Below are positions 1 through 5,536 of a stretch of 6,512 bases of DNA, piece after piece. The position numbers and the translations under genes were made by a program. The first letter of the stretch is position 1, and every line of letters starts with the position of its first letter. This DNA comes from JAFDWI01 sp964595905 (GTDB taxonomy: Bacteria > Actinomycetota > Acidimicrobiia > Acidimicrobiales > Iamiaceae), in the NCBI GenBank assembly GCA_964595905.1, contig CAZQSU010000144.1, forward strand, positions 1 to 6,512, read 5' to 3'. Below the pieces are notes generated by a model. It saw only the letters and a list, made by a program, of their open reading frames with translations, searched no databases and was not told the origin of the DNA.

Positions 1-30
1 GATCTCGCCCGCGCCGACCGCGCCGACTGA
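1..30 (+). CDS. C-terminal tail of a gene entering from the left (partial)
   Basis: Frame 1 of the plus strand reads DLARADRAD and stops at TGA 28-30. The Ala/Arg/Asp-rich end and G/C-ending codons fit a real C-terminus in a GC-rich genome. No minus-strand ATG, GTG or TTG lies in bases 1-70, so nothing on the other strand starts here. The product cannot be named from nine residues. It would converge on the minus-strand frame that ends at 71. That this is a gene end rather than chance is an inference. Confidence 0.35.
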   Translation, partial: DLARADRAD

Positions 31-70
31 CCCGGTTCGCGCGGATCGTCCCGACCGATCTGGCCCCGCC

Positions 71-268
71 TCAGTCCGTCTCTTCCAGCTTCCGGGCGTC
101 GCGTTGCTCCCGCGCGCGTCGTGCCCCGAAGCTCCCCCGGGAGGAGGGAAGGTCGAACCGGTGTCGAACCAGGTCCATGGCGGTTTCGACACTGCTGTTG
201 CCCGGTTCGACGCCGCAGCGTGCGGCACGCTCTTCGAGCGATGCGGGCCCCGTACCTCGGCCGGTCAG
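71..268 (-). CDS. Small hypothetical protein frame, no canonical start codon
   Basis: A minus-strand frame ending at TGA (71-73) reads like protein: charged, helix-prone, with SLEERAARCGVEPGNSSVET in the middle and an Arg/Glu-rich end finishing KLEETD. It is open from 484 down to 74 but has no ATG, GTG or TTG before an internal ATG at 178, which would give only 35 residues and has no Shine-Dalgarno. The coordinates given use a CTG at 268, which overlaps the TGA stop of the preceding methyltransferase gene (65 residues). A -1 shift near that stop would also reach this frame. Codons mostly end in G or C, as in the neighbours. No family is recognised. It may be a real small protein with an unusual start, a decayed 3' remnant, or chance. 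Confidence 0.3.
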   Translation of the reverse strand: MTGRGTGPASLEERAARCGVEPGNSSVETAMDLVRHRFDLPSSRGSFGARRAREQRDARKLEETD

Positions 269-1077
269 CGCTTGGGCTTGCGTCCCACGAAGGCGCCGGA
301 CCGGGTGTGGATCCGCATGGAACCATCGACGAACGCCGTGTGGACGGCCTCGGCGAAGCGAGCGCGCGCGTCGGCCGAGGCGTCCGAGCCGGGAGGGAAC
401 GACAGGCCGTAGGCGACGACGGCGTCGGGGTCGTCGACGACGAGGTCGTTGTCGTACGCGTGCCAGGTGAGCTGTGCGAAGTGCTCACGTAGACGCTGTT
501 CGCCGCTGTCGATGCCGAACACCTCGAACAGCTGCTCCGCGGTGCCACCGAAGCATGCCAACTTCACGTCGTTGATCTCTCGCATGTGCCCGTAACCGTT
601 GGTCGACGCGAGCAGCACGCCGTCGGGCGTCAGGACGCGGGCGATCTCGGCCAGCGCCCGGTCCGGGTCGGGGACGTGGTACAGCATGTGGTTCGCAACC
701 ACGACGTCGAAGGCGCCGTCGTCGAAGGGCAGGCCTTGGACGTCGCACTCCCGGCCATCGACGGATGCGAACCCGGCAACACCTGCCCGCTCGACCGCTT
801 CGGACACCATGCCCGGCGACAGATCGGTGAGCGTCAGCCGCAGCGAGCGCGTGAGCAGAGGCGCCTCCCAGAACCGGCCGCTCCCGCAGCCGCATTCGAG
901 CACCGACGCTCCCTGTGGCCAATCGATCAACGCGGCTTCCCAGTGGTGGAACGGCACCGTCGCCGTCGCGAACTCACGGTGCAGGCGAGCCCGAGCGTCG
1001 AGGTTCTCACTCGTCGCGTACTGCTCGTCGCGCAGGTAGCGCTGGTCGCCGCCGGCGAACGCGTCACGTTTGTTCAT
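265..1077 (-). CDS. Class I SAM-dependent methyltransferase (Methyltransf_11/25 type)
   Basis: This 270-residue protein should transfer a methyl group from S-adenosylmethionine to a small molecule; the substrate is not evident. Motif I is VLECGCGSGRF (59-69). The acidic residue ending beta-2 is D85 in LTLTDLS, and D112 in the ECDVQGLPF segment should lie near the adenine. Motif IV-like FDVVVANHMLYHV (123-135) is followed by the RVLTPDG loop (147-153). These are the signatures of the UbiE/Methyltransf_11 group, which also includes glycine/sarcosine-type and many antibiotic-type enzymes. About 55 residues precede the Rossmann core, and the C-terminal part probably forms the substrate lid. There is no signal peptide, so it is cytosolic. 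The start ATG (1075-1077) begins MNKRDAF but has no clear Shine-Dalgarno. The gene lies 131 bp downstream of the P-loop NTPase on the same strand, so cotranscription is possible but not shown. Confidence 0.88.
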   Translation of the reverse strand: MNKRDAFAGGDQRYLRDEQYATSENLDARARLHREFATATVPFHHWEAALIDWPQGASVLECGCGSGRFWEAPLLTRSLRLTLTDLSPGMVSEAVERAGVAGFASVDGRECDVQGLPFDDGAFDVVVANHMLYHVPDPDRALAEIARVLTPDGVLLASTNGYGHMREINDVKLACFGGTAEQLFEVFGIDSGEQRLREHFAQLTWHAYDNDLVVDDPDAVVAYGLSFPPGSDASADARARFAEAVHTAFVDGSMRIHTRSGAFVGRKPKR

Positions 1078-1101
1078 GGAGCAATGGTGCCAGGCCTGCG
1101 A

Positions 1102-1173
1102 CTCCCGCGGGAGCGTTGCTGATTCGAGCCGTGACGACGACTCCGGAGCGGCGATCTTGCTCCGCGCGGAGCA
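1102..1173. repeat. Cluster of three palindromes upstream of the methyltransferase gene
   Basis: Three perfect palindromes lie in the 131-bp gap at 1078-1208: CTCCCGCGGGAG (1102-1113), CTCCGGAG (1141-1148) and TGCTCCGCGCGGAGCA (1158-1173). All share outer CTCC...GGAG arms around a short G/C core. The nearest is 24 bp upstream of the methyltransferase ATG at 1077. No convincing -10 hexamer is visible in the gap. They could be binding sites for a dimeric regulator or short RNA hairpins between two cotranscribed genes. In GC-rich DNA, short G/C palindromes also arise by chance. Confidence 0.35.
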
Positions 1174-1208
1174 TCACCGGACACGCGAATCGATGACCGT
1201 CGTTCCGG

Positions 1209-1802
1209 TCAGCGCGTGGCCGTCACCCGCAGACCGCCGAACTCGCGGGCCCGACACACGGCATCGACGGCCGCGTGTTCGTCGAGCAAGCTCGTGTCGA
1301 TCGCGTGCGGTTCCTGTGATCCGAGGTCGCTGAACTGCTGCCACAGCCGGCGGATCGGGCCGGTGGCGGCGAGTGGCGGATGTCCAGCCGACCGGGGTGG
1401 TTCATCGGCTCGCGCACGGGCGCGTGCCAGGCACGTCGCCAGGTCCGGGCGGATCACGACGTAGTCGCCGGTGATTTCCCGGTCGTCGAGCACGGCGGTG
1501 ACCAGGTCGAGGTGCCAGGGGCCGATGATGCCGTCGACGACGACCTCATAGCCGCCCTTTGCCAGTGCGGCCGCGGACGACGCGACCGCTCGCAACACGG
1601 TGCGGTTCTGGTGGTCGGAGGCGGACTCCCACGGTGGGACGAACCCCGCGGTGATCGTCGTCCAGAACCAGTCTGCCTCGATGGTTGCCACCATCGGACC
1701 GAGTCGTGCCGCGACCAGCGGCGCGATCGTGGACTTGCCGGCGCCCGGCGGTCCCGTGACGATCAGCACCGACCGCGCTCCGCGGTCACTGCCAGCAGGC
1801 AT
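1209..1802 (-). CDS. Small P-loop NTPase/kinase (AAA-like, shikimate kinase/CPT fold)
   Basis: A 197-residue single-domain P-loop protein. Walker A is GPPGAGKST (17-25, with K23). A D90 ends the hydrophobic strand YEVVVD, a Walker B-like position followed by GIIGPWHLD. A basic stretch, CLARARARAD (124-133), looks like the mobile arginine-rich lid of small-molecule kinases. The overall pattern (DWFW...VPPW...HQN near 44-66, then WQQFSDLG near 154-161) matches actinobacterial proteins annotated only as AAA family ATPase, close to shikimate/gluconate kinases and chloramphenicol phosphotransferase. The likely role is ATP-dependent phosphorylation of an unknown small molecule; a zeta-toxin-like kinase is a weaker alternative. 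The frame stays open to 2081, but that extension is low-complexity Arg/Pro sequence overlapping the HAD promoter. I chose ATG 1802 because the fold begins within 11 residues. GTG 1829 is a possible alternative. Neither has a strong Shine-Dalgarno. Confidence 0.8.
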   Translation of the reverse strand: MPAGSDRGARSVLIVTGPPGAGKSTIAPLVAARLGPMVATIEADWFWTTITAGFVPPWESASDHQNRTVLRAVASSAAALAKGGYEVVVDGIIGPWHLDLVTAVLDDREITGDYVVIRPDLATCLARARARADEPPRSAGHPPLAATGPIRRLWQQFSDLGSQEPHAIDTSLLDEHAAVDAVCRAREFGGLRVTATR

Positions 1803-2029
1803 CCGCTGAGTGGAGGAACGACGGGTCACCTGGGCCCCGGTGGGTTCGGACCGGTCGGGCCGATGGGCAGGCCGCGATTCGCCCCGCGCGCCCTCGACGA
1901 TCGGGGCACCAGGTCGCGCACACGCATTTCGCGCCCCGAGGTTCGTCAGGACTTGTGGGGAATCGGCGTGATCCTGTCCCAGATGGCCATTGGCGGCGTC
2001 CGCCCATATTGTTCGGCTACGTTGCGAGC
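1803..2029. other. Divergent intergenic region, P-loop NTPase / HAD
   Basis: This 227-bp spacer separates the minus-strand P-loop NTPase start from the plus-strand HAD start. The only promoter-like element I can support is TACGTT near the HAD GTG. No -10/-35 pair for the minus strand stands out, and there is no long inverted repeat. If the NTPase starts at GTG 1829, the spacer is 27 bp shorter. Confidence 0.5.
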
Positions 2030-2032
2030 GTG
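2018..2032 (+). promoter_or_regulatory. Possible leaderless promoter of the HAD gene
   Basis: A TANNNT hexamer, TACGTT, spans 2018-2023. Counting it as -12 to -7 puts +1 exactly on the G of the GTG start at 2030. No Shine-Dalgarno precedes that GTG, as expected for a leaderless transcript, which is common in actinobacteria. No good -35 hexamer is at the right distance; TTGGCG at 1990-1995 is too far. The call rests on the -10 and its spacing only. Confidence 0.35.
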
Positions 2033-2839
2033 ATCCGGATGGTGGTGACGGACCTCGACGGAACGTTCTGGGATCGCACACTGACCGTTCCCGCGCCCCA
2101 CCTCGAGGCCGTGCGGTGTCTCGACGAGCTCGGGGTGGAGGTGATGGTGGCCACCTCTCGTCGTAGACGGGTCGTCGCCGAGCACTTCGGTCGGGTCGGG
2201 TTTGCGCCGGCCGCGGTGGTGCTCGACGGGGCGATGGGTTTCGACCTTGCCGACGGGACGCGTTTCCACGACGCGGCCTTCACCGTCGAATCCTCGACCG
2301 AGGTGTTGGCGCGCTTCCGTGCCCGCGGGCTCGATCCGTGTGTGTACGTCGACCAGCCCGACGTCGACGTGATCGTGTCGCCGACCCCCGCCACGTCTGC
2401 CGCGCACCTCGCGTATCTCGGGGCTGTCGCCCGAACCGGGGACCTCGACCGCACCGTCGGCGCTCCCGGCGTGTACGGGTTCTCGGTCACGGGCCGTCCG
2501 CACACCGAACTGGTCGGACTCGCCGACGATCTGACCGTCCTCGGTGCCGAACTGATGGTGTTCCACGAGGAGCCCTACGGCGGCTGGAGCATCGTCGTCG
2601 CACCTCCCGAGGTGACCAAGTGGAACGGGGTGCTCGCCCATGCGGCGCGTCAGGGCATCGCGCCGGAGGAGATCCTGGCGGTGGGCGACGGTGACAACGA
2701 CGTCGAGATGCTGACCCGTGCCGGCATCGCGGTGGCGGTGCGCGGCGGCACGGAGCGGGCGCTGGCCGCGGCCGACCATCTGATCGACGCACCCGAATCG
2801 AACGGTTGGGTCGAGATTCTCGACTTCGTCGGTGGGTGA
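2030..2839 (+). CDS. HAD-superfamily hydrolase, Cof-type (subclass IIB) phosphatase
   Basis: A 269-residue protein with all four HAD motifs. Motif I is DLDGT, with nucleophile D8 and acid/base D10. Motif II is ATSR (T42/S43). Motif III is K197 in TKWNGV. Motif IV is GDGDND (219-224), which binds magnesium. The large insert between motifs II and III is the cap of the Cof/IIB subclass, whose members dephosphorylate sugar phosphates, nucleotides or flavin intermediates. The substrate cannot be told from the sequence. It is cytosolic, with no signal peptide. Start choice: GTG 2030 gives MIRMVVTDLDGT, the usual spacing before motif I; ATG 2039 is the alternative. The longer frame back to 1955 adds Arg/Pro-rich sequence unlike the family. 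It is transcribed divergently from the P-loop NTPase gene across 1803-2029. Confidence 0.9.
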   Translation: MIRMVVTDLDGTFWDRTLTVPAPHLEAVRCLDELGVEVMVATSRRRRVVAEHFGRVGFAPAAVVLDGAMGFDLADGTRFHDAAFTVESSTEVLARFRARGLDPCVYVDQPDVDVIVSPTPATSAAHLAYLGAVARTGDLDRTVGAPGVYGFSVTGRPHTELVGLADDLTVLGAELMVFHEEPYGGWSIVVAPPEVTKWNGVLAHAARQGIAPEEILAVGDGDNDVEMLTRAGIAVAVRGGTERALAAADHLIDAPESNGWVEILDFVGG

Positions 2840-2959
2840 CGGAGGCTGCTCATCGCCGAGCACGCGACGAGGAACGAGCGGGCGGTGCGCGACCAGCTCA
2901 TCTGGCTCGCCGCCACGATGATCTCGCTGTCGGGCATCGCGATGGCGGTCCTCCACTGA
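2840..2959 (+). CDS. Post-stop open frame encoding a single transmembrane helix
   Basis: Directly after the HAD stop (TGA 2837-2839) the same frame stays open for 39 codons to TGA 2957-2959. It encodes a charged stretch (AEHATRNERAVRDQ) and then a 20-residue hydrophobic segment, LIWLAATMISLSGIAMAVLH, that looks like one membrane helix. Every sense codon ends in G or C, as in a coding frame here. No ATG or GTG sits at the front. GGAGG at 2841-2845 is six bases before an ATC (2852), a very rare start. GTG 2885 would give 24 residues, and CTG 2846 abuts the GGAGG. Alternatives are stop readthrough, giving a membrane-anchored HAD protein, or chance. The product is unknown. Confidence 0.35.
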   Translation, partial: RRLLIAEHATRNERAVRDQLIWLAATMISLSGIAMAVLH

Positions 2960-2987
2960 CGAACTCGCGCCGGTCGCGGCGAGTCAG
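2956..2987. terminator. Possible bidirectional hairpin between convergent stops
   Basis: CTGA (2956-2959) pairs with TCAG (2984-2987), and CTCGC (2964-2968) with GCGAG (2979-2983), leaving a 4-base bulge and a 10-base loop. It overlaps the stop of the small open frame on the plus strand and the stop of the methyltransferase on the minus strand, whose stops are 24 bases apart. No U-tract follows on either strand, so efficient intrinsic termination is doubtful. Confidence 0.25.
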
Positions 2988-4051
2988 CCTTTGGCGACGT
3001 ACCAGGCGTTCTGGTCATCGTGGGGGAGCTTCGACGTGGTCACGTCACCGAATCCGGCATCATGGAGAAGCGCTTCGGCGGCGGGACGCCCCCATGCGGC
3101 ACCGAGCCCGGCGCCGCTGCGTGCCAACGACACCGTCATGCAGTGCAGCGTGGAGATCGTGTAGATGAACGGGCCGAGGGGATGGTCCACGTCGCCGGCG
3201 TGGGACCCGGAGGTGTCGATGTCCTGGGCCAGGTACACGCCGTCGTCGCGCAGGAGTCGTCGGATCCCTGCCACGACGGCGGCAGGATCGGCCTGGTCGT
3301 GCACGGCGTCGAAGGTGGTCACCAGGTCGAAGCTCCCCTCGGGCCATGGTGTCGGGAGCAGCGCCGCGTCCCCGACGACGAACTCGACGTTGTCGAGCCC
3401 GGCCGTGAACGACCGCGCGTGCTCGATCGCTTCGGTGGACAAGTCCAGACCCACGAAGCGCGACCGTGGGTGGCGGGTCGCGAGCGTCGCCAGTGCGCGT
3501 CCACGTCCGCAGCCGACATCGAGCACGTCGATCCCCGCGTCCAGCCGCTCGGTCAGACCGGGGACGAGCGGAACGATCGCCCCATCCAACGCGCCGATGA
3601 CGGTCTGGGCGGAATCTTCTTCGAGCACCTCGTGCAGGCGGGGATAGGCCTCGTAGGGGACCCCGCCGCCTCGGGCGAAGCAGTCCACGATCCGGTCCTC
3701 GACCGCGCCGAGCACCGCGATGTACTGCGCGTACGACGCCAGGTCGGCGTCGCCGTCGGTCGTGAGCAGGTTCGCATGCGCCTCTGGCAGACGGTAGGTG
3801 CCGGCGTCGGGGTCGTGTGCCACGATCCTGCCGACTGTCATCCCGCCGAGCCATTCGCGCACGTACCGTTCGTGCTGGCCGCTGCGTTCGGCGAGTTCGG
3901 CGATGCTCAGCGGGCGGGATGCCGCCGCGAGCGCGTCGAGAAGTCCTGTGCGATGGCCGACCGACAGCAGCAGTGCCAGGCAGGCTTCGTTCAACAGTCC
4001 TACGAGTCGCTCTTCGGCGTCTGCAGGAGTCGGGTCGGTGATGGTCCACAT
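2984..4051 (-). CDS. SAM-dependent methyltransferase with N-terminal winged helix (Rv2258c-like)
   Basis: A 355-residue protein. Residues 15-95 form a winged-helix dimerisation region: the NEACLALLLSVGHRTGLLDAL helix, then SIAELAERSGQHERYVREWLGGM, typical of methyltransferases with an S25-like HTH. A linker (100-170) leads to the Rossmann core: VLDVGCGRGRA (176-186, motif I), GLDLS with D203, VVGDA with D228, and FDLVTTFDAVHDQ (241-253). Architecture and length match mycobacterial Rv2258c, a structurally known SAM enzyme of uncertain substrate; in this group the HTH usually serves dimerisation, not DNA binding. The likely role is small-molecule O-, N- or C-methylation in the cytosol. ATG 4051 is chosen because family homology starts at once; the frame runs on to 4471 but then overlaps the TetR gene. 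A weak GGGGG lies about 10 bases upstream. The divergent TetR gene and the operator at its promoter suggest ligand-inducible expression, perhaps to modify a toxic compound. Confidence 0.9.
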   Translation of the reverse strand: MWTITDPTPADAEERLVGLLNEACLALLLSVGHRTGLLDALAAASRPLSIAELAERSGQHERYVREWLGGMTVGRIVAHDPDAGTYRLPEAHANLLTTDGDADLASYAQYIAVLGAVEDRIVDCFARGGGVPYEAYPRLHEVLEEDSAQTVIGALDGAIVPLVPGLTERLDAGIDVLDVGCGRGRALATLATRHPRSRFVGLDLSTEAIEHARSFTAGLDNVEFVVGDAALLPTPWPEGSFDLVTTFDAVHDQADPAAVVAGIRRLLRDDGVYLAQDIDTSGSHAGDVDHPLGPFIYTISTLHCMTVSLARSGAGLGAAWGRPAAEALLHDAGFGDVTTSKLPHDDQNAWYVAKG

Positions 4052-4099
4052 GGGCGACGTACCCCCGGTCGATGGTGTGTCCGTGCGGCGCTGGCAGAT

Positions 4100-4119
4100 A
4101 CCAGACTGTTTGGTCTGGT
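4100..4119. promoter_or_regulatory. Putative TetR operator (7-6-7 inverted repeat)
   Basis: ACCAGAC at 4100-4106 and GTCTGGT at 4113-4119 are perfect inverted arms around TGTTTG. The size and symmetry suit a TetR dimer. The site lies between the divergent TetR and methyltransferase genes and covers about -4 to +16 of the predicted methyltransferase start of transcription. Binding there would block initiation. Recognition by the adjacent TetR protein is inferred from position. Confidence 0.7.
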
Positions 4120-4121
4120 TC

Positions 4122-4149
4122 AGATTACCGAATTGTCGGAGGATGTCAA
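4122..4149 (-). promoter_or_regulatory. Sigma-70-type promoter of the winged-helix methyltransferase
   Basis: On the minus strand TTGACA (4149-4144) matches the consensus -35 exactly. A 16-bp spacer separates it from TAATCT (4127-4122), a TANNNT -10. Transcription should start near 4115, giving a leader of roughly 64 bases before ATG 4051. It is the strongest promoter match in the window, and its start region is covered by the inverted-repeat operator. Confidence 0.7.
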
Positions 4150-4169
4150 GAGGCAAACGATTCCAACGG

Positions 4170-4175
4170 TAGGAT
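4170..4175 (+). promoter_or_regulatory. Possible -10 element of the TetR gene
   Basis: TAGGAT fits TANNNT and would start transcription near 4182, about 30 bases before the GTG at 4214. The -35 side is weak: TGTCAA at 4144-4149 is 20 bp away and is the reverse complement of the methyltransferase -35. If right, the two promoters are back to back and repressor bound at 4100-4119 need not block this one completely. Confidence 0.25.
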
Positions 4176-4202
4176 GACGGGCCATAACCAACCATGCAGT
4201 CT

Positions 4203-4206
4203 GGAG
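4203..4206 (+). promoter_or_regulatory. Shine-Dalgarno deciding the TetR start
   Basis: GGAG at 4203-4206 lies seven bases before GTG 4214 but only one base before TTG 4208. The spacing favours GTG 4214 as the true start and shortens the protein by two residues. Confidence 0.6.
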
Positions 4207-4213
4207 ATTGGAC

Positions 4214-4828
4214 GTGGGCAGAGATGGCAGTGCGAACCGGGAGGCGATCCTCGACGCGGCCGAGACCGTGGTGTTGGAGCGCGGCTTCGCCGGCGCCGGA
4301 GTCGACCGGGTGATCGCCGCAGCCGCCACCACCAAGGGCGCGTTCTTCCACCATTTCCCGACCAAGCTCGACCTCGCTCGTGCACTCATCGACCGCTGGG
4401 CCGAAGGCGACCGTCGCCACCTCGAGGGCAAGCTCGCCCGCGCCGAGCAACTCGTCGATGATCCGCTGCAACAGCTATTGGTGTTCGTCGGACTGTTCAT
4501 CGAGGAGGCCGACGAGTACGCCGGGGAAATCCCCGGTTGCCTGTTCGCGTCGTTCAGCTATCAGTCGGCGCACTTCGACGAGCCGGTCCACCGGGTGCTC
4601 GCCACGTCGATGCTCCGGTGGAGGTCCGTATTGCGCGCAAAGCTGGACGACGTGTGCGCCATGCACCCGCCCCGTGTGGACGTCGACCTGGATGCGTTGG
4701 CCGATTCGGTCAATACCGTGTTCGAGGGTGCCTACGTGCTGGCTCGTGCCGTCGGTGACGGTGCCGTGGTAGGGGCACAGCTCCGCCTGCTGCGGACCAA
4801 CCTGGAGTTGCTATTCGATGCCGGGTGA
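4214..4828 (+). CDS. TetR/AcrR-family transcriptional repressor
   Basis: A 204-residue regulator. The N-terminal TetR_N domain begins ANREAILDAAETVVLERGF (7-25). Its helix-turn-helix is GVDRVIAAAATTKGAFFHHF (29-48), followed by PTKLDLARALID; the TTKGAFFHHFPTK recognition-helix signature is typical of the family. The C-terminal part (about 65-204) is all-helical and should form the ligand pocket and dimer interface. A PGCLFASFSYQ segment in this part recalls related TetR proteins with a PGC motif. GTG 4214 is preferred over TTG 4208 because of the GGAG at 4203. The gene is divergent from the winged-helix methyltransferase, and a perfect inverted repeat covers that gene's transcription start, so it probably represses the methyltransferase until a ligand binds. 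Autoregulation is possible. The ligand is unknown. Confidence 0.93.
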   Translation: MGRDGSANREAILDAAETVVLERGFAGAGVDRVIAAAATTKGAFFHHFPTKLDLARALIDRWAEGDRRHLEGKLARAEQLVDDPLQQLLVFVGLFIEEADEYAGEIPGCLFASFSYQSAHFDEPVHRVLATSMLRWRSVLRAKLDDVCAMHPPRVDVDLDALADSVNTVFEGAYVLARAVGDGAVVGAQLRLLRTNLELLFDAG

Positions 4829-5119
4829 GGTCGCCGGGGCGATCCTGCCGGTGGCGACGGTCGCCGCGACTTCTCGATACTCACCTGGGCCGGTGTCGCG
4901 CCGGAGCCGGCGTGCCGCGACGGGCGCGACGACATCCGCTCCGTCTCGGTCGCCCGACTGGTCGCCACCGGCGGACCGAGACCGAGTCCCGCGTTCTTTG
5001 GGTGCGGGTTTCGGACACGTGGTGTCCGAAACCCGCACCCAAAATGGTGGTGGTGGCGAAGAGGCGGCGGGCTGCGCCTTGATCCGCGACCAGGTGGACC
5101 GTGCGCACCAGCCCATGGT
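4829..5119. other. Gene-free spacer between convergent genes
   Basis: About 290 bp between the TetR stop and the stop of the GNAT gene. Apart from the large inverted repeat at 4997-5043, I see no gene, promoter or conventional terminator. Open frames that cross it are Arg/Pro/Ser-rich and lack ribosome sites. Confidence 0.6.
4997..5043. repeat. Perfect 22-bp inverted repeat, 3-base loop
   Basis: Bases 4997-5018 (starting TTTGGGTGCGGG) and 5022-5043 (ending CCCGCACCCAAA) are exact reverse complements around GTG at 5019-5021. The transcript of either strand would form a very stable 22-bp hairpin. It lies 168 bp past the TetR stop and 76 bp past the GNAT stop, between convergent genes. No U-tract follows it on either strand; the T and A runs are inside the stem ends, so it is not a standard intrinsic terminator. 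It could be a bidirectional transcription barrier, a REP/MITE-like dispersed element or a protein site. No second copy occurs in this window. Confidence 0.85.
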
Positions 5120-5536
5120 TCATCGGCCGGCCACGTCGTCGAGGTGGACCAGGCCGGCTGCGGTCGGTGCGAAGCCGCAGGCGTCGAGGTAGAAGGGCGC
5201 GAGGTCGGCGGTGAAGTCGACGTGCAGCCACTCACAGCCCGCATCCTGCGCGGCCGTCGCGGCCCGGCGGACCAGTTCGGTTCCCACGCCCTGGTGTTGC
5301 CGGTCCGGGTGGGTCTTGGTGTCGAGCAGGAACGCATGGTCGCTGCCGTCCCAGGCCACGTTCACGAACCCGACGAGTGAGCCGTCATCGGTGCGGCCCG
5401 TGACCCAGCCGAGGCTGTGCGCCGACACCCGGTCCCACCATCCGGTCGCGGCCCGACCGCCGTGGGCACGAGTCAGTTCGACGAGTTCGCCATCGGTCAC
5501 CGGCCCCCGCCACGCGAAGTCGAGCTGGTCGTCCAT
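5120..5536 (-). CDS. GNAT-family N-acetyltransferase
   Basis: A 138-residue single GNAT domain, within the usual range. The core shows the beta-4 region SLVGFVNVAWDGSDHAFLLDTKTHP (53-77), then the acetyl-CoA pyrophosphate loop RQHQGVGTEL (79-88; Q/R-x-x-G-x-G) with the following helix VRRAATAAQDAG. Motif B is WLHVDFTADLAPFYLDACGFAPT (103-125). It should transfer acetyl from acetyl-CoA to an amine; the acceptor is not evident. It is cytosolic. The start ATG 5536 gives MDDQLDFAWRG with no strong Shine-Dalgarno. It is divergent from the HEPN-like gene across 5537-5667 and convergent with TetR. GNAT enzymes can be toxins, but this one lacks an adjacent DUF1778/RHH partner, so an ordinary small-molecule acetyltransferase is likelier. 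Confidence 0.9.
   Translation of the reverse strand: MDDQLDFAWRGPVTDGELVELTRAHGGRAATGWWDRVSAHSLGWVTGRTDDGSLVGFVNVAWDGSDHAFLLDTKTHPDRQHQGVGTELVRRAATAAQDAGCEWLHVDFTADLAPFYLDACGFAPTAAGLVHLDDVAGR

Noticed and set aside
18..44. CCGCGC...GCGCGG hairpin at the left edge as a terminator
   Set aside because: Six bp with a 15-base loop and no U-tract; expected by chance at this GC content.
1803..2081. N-terminal extension of the P-loop NTPase to 2081
   Set aside because: Pro/Arg/Ser-rich, unlike the family, and it would cover the divergent spacer and the HAD start.
1946..2956. Long minus-strand frame (336 codons) opposite the HAD gene
   Set aside because: Its product is His/Arg/Asp-rich and low complexity with no motif, and it is the antisense of a gene with four intact HAD motifs.
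3020..4177. Long plus-strand frame (385 codons) opposite the winged-helix methyltransferase
   Set aside because: Antisense shadow caused by high GC; no recognisable domain, while the minus strand has complete SAM motifs.
4052..4471. N-terminal extension of the winged-helix methyltransferase to 4471
   Set aside because: It would overlap the promoter, operator and TetR gene; family homology starts at 4051.
4830..4858. GTCGCC...GGCGAC inverted repeat just after the TetR stop as a terminator
   Set aside because: Only six bp, 17-base loop, no U-tract; the 22-bp repeat downstream is far stronger.
4881..5123. Minus-strand ORF starting in an ATGA overlap with the GNAT stop
   Set aside because: The overlap is tempting, but the frame runs straight through the 22-bp inverted repeat and becomes Arg-rich; there is no Shine-Dalgarno of note.
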